64,000 nt of DNA from Paenibacillus tengchongensis (GTDB lineage: Bacteria > Bacillota > Bacilli > Paenibacillales > Paenibacillaceae): NCBI RefSeq assembly GCF_008973665.1, contig NZ_WACP01000007.1, positions 124,001 to 188,000 on the forward strand. The letters run 5' to 3'. The position numbers were made by a program, and so were the translations under genes. Under the pieces are notes generated by a model. That model made no database searches. It saw only the letters and a list, made by a program, of their open reading frames with translations, and was not told the DNA's origin. Shown here one piece after another: positions 62,710-64,000 of the stretch. How positions within the stretch are numbered: the first letter of the stretch is position 1; each line of letters starts with the position of its first letter.

Positions 62710-64000
62710 ATGACGACGCAAACCATTCTTCCGGTGGATGCCGCCCGCATCACCGAGCTGTCGCAGACCGGAGGCGAGCCGGCCTGGCTGAAGGACAGCC
62801 GGCTTAAGGCGCTGGAACTCGCGGCGGCCCTTGAGCTGCCGAAGCTGGAGAAGACGCGGATCGACCGCTGGAATATTAATCATTATGGAAGCTATAAAGC
62901 TGCAACAGCGGTCGCTTCGCTTGCCGAAGCGCCATCGTCCGTTGCCGCCCTGATTGCCGGCCAGGAGGAAGGCAATCTGGTGATTCAGCGCAATTCGGGC
63001 GCTGTATACACGCATCTGTCCCCTGAGCTTGCGGCTCAAGGCGTAATCTTTACCGATCTGGCAACCGCAGCGAAGGAGCATGGCGATCTTGTGCAGAAAT
63101 ATCTGCACAAGGCTGTGCTGCCGGAGGAGCATGCCATTGCCGCCCTGCATGCGGCGCTGTGGAACGGCGGGGTATTCCTCTACGTTCCGAAGAATGTTGT
63201 AATCGAAACTCCGCTGCAGGCGATTCTGCTTACAGATGACGCCGAAGCGACCTTTGTACCGCATATTCTGATTGTTGCCGATACGAACAGCTCGGTTACT
63301 TATGTCGATAACTACGTATCTGATAAGACCGAAGCCGGTCTGCATAACGGTGCGGTGGAAGTGTTCGTCGGCGCAGGCGCGGCAGTACGCTATGCTACGG
63401 TGCACCAGTTCGGCGAAGATACCACGGACGTTACTTACCGCCGTGCAGTCGTGGAGAATGACGGTACGATCGAGTGGATCGTCGGCGAAATGAACTACGG
63501 GGACACGGCCAGCGATACGAAGTCCGTCCTCAAAGGAAACGGCGCCAGCTCCGATGCGAAAGTAATCGCCGTCGGTTCAGGTTCGCAGAAGCTGAACTAT
63601 ACGACGCAGGCGCAGCATTTCGGCAAGAGCACGCCGAGCGACATGATTACCCGCGCTGTAATGCGGGAATCTGCCACCTCGATCATCAATGGCATTACCA
63701 AAATAGAAAAGGGTGCCACCCGGGCCGACGGCCAGCAGACGGAGAAAGTCCTGATGCTGAGCCCGAAAGCGCGCGGCGACGCCAATCCGATTCTGCTTAT
63801 CGACGAAGATGATGTTACCGCAGGCCATGCCGCTTCCGTAGGACAGGTCAATCCGGAGCAGATCTATTACCTGATGTCCCGGGGAATTTCACGGCATGAC
63901 GCAGAAAAACTGATTATATACGGCTTCCTTGCGCCTGTAGTGTCGCAAATTCCACTGGAGGGACTGCGCAATCAGCTGCAAACTCTTGTGGAAAGGAAGT
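62710..64000 (+). CDS. sufD: Fe-S cluster assembly protein SufD (3' end outside window)
   Basis: SufD forms the scaffold with SufB and SufC. The frame is open from the ATG at 62710 (AAGGAGGA upstream) to the right edge: 430 codons of an expected 435 or so, so only the last few residues are missing. Motifs: WNINHYGSYK, then GVFLYVPKNVVIETPLQ, the beta-helix core with VGSGSQKLNYTTQAQHFG, MSPKARGDANPILLIDEDDV, and GHAASVGQVNPEQIYYLMSRG. The remaining suf genes should follow to the right. Confidence 0.95.
   Translation, partial: MTTQTILPVDAARITELSQTGGEPAWLKDSRLKALELAAALELPKLEKTRIDRWNINHYGSYKAATAVASLAEAPSSVAALIAGQEEGNLVIQRNSGAVYTHLSPELAAQGVIFTDLATAAKEHGDLVQKYLHKAVLPEEHAIAALHAALWNGGVFLYVPKNVVIETPLQAILLTDDAEATFVPHILIVADTNSSVTYVDNYVSDKTEAGLHNGAVEVFVGAGAAVRYATVHQFGEDTTDVTYRRAVVENDGTIEWIVGEMNYGDTASDTKSVLKGNGASSDAKVIAVGSGSQKLNYTTQAQHFGKSTPSDMITRAVMRESATSIINGITKIEKGATRADGQQTEKVLMLSPKARGDANPILLIDEDDVTAGHAASVGQVNPEQIYYLMSRGISRHDAEKLIIYGFLAPVVSQIPLEGLRNQLQTLVERK

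Overview
This window looks like the chromosome of a spore-forming, Gram-positive Paenibacillus-type bacterium. The reasons are strong AGGAGG-type ribosome binding sites, frequent TTG and GTG starts, sporulation genes (yhbH and a broken spoVR), an S-layer-anchored amylopullulanase, a LacI-type maltose regulator and a SufC-SufD gene pair. No rRNA, tRNA, CRISPR array or intact insertion sequence was seen.

Layout. (1) Bases 1-8.0 kb form an AT-richer accessory island: the tail of a type I restriction-modification locus (hsdM', hsdS); two paralogous two-gene operons (an unknown protein plus a retropepsin-like aspartic protease) in the same orientation; and between them a truncated spoVR, a small antitoxin-like gene with a stub partner, and an overlapping cassette of a frameshifted GIY-YIG protein, a DUF6884/DUF7662-like protein and a putative nuclease. 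(2) 8.1-21.7 kb is mixed: a cupin, a DUF4362-like protein, a GH2 beta-glucuronidase divergent from an AraC regulator, a glycosyltransferase and phosphodiester glycosidase pair, a two-component system with an ABC-2 transporter, a PAS histidine kinase, DegV, and an AraC/GyrI-like regulator. (3) 21.9-42.6 kb is a maltodextrin/pullulan locus: oligo-1,6-glucosidase, maltose phosphorylase, beta-phosphoglucomutase, MalR, a 2526-residue amylopullulanase with two catalytic domains and SLH anchors, a cyclomaltodextrinase and the MalEFG importer. At least eight GCAAACGTTTGC-type operators and two cre-like sites link these genes. (4) 42.8-54.8 kb holds a chemoreceptor, yhbH and two huge DUF11-repeat reading frames that look like one split gene. 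(5) 55-64 kb is housekeeping: a methyltransferase, an amidohydrolase, small membrane proteins, DUF1805, Dps behind a structured leader, and the start of a suf operon with a Fur-like box.

How the parts work together. The secreted, cell-wall-bound amylopullulanase would cut starch and pullulan outside the cell, and MalEFG would import the maltodextrins. No ATPase gene is present here, so a shared MsmX-type ATPase encoded elsewhere is expected. Inside, cyclomaltodextrinase and oligo-1,6-glucosidase trim the products, maltose phosphorylase releases beta-glucose-1-phosphate, and beta-phosphoglucomutase turns it into glucose-6-phosphate. MalR and probably CcpA would control the set. The most novel part is the 4.9-7.3 kb cassette next to the restriction system, which may be an uncharacterised defence module.
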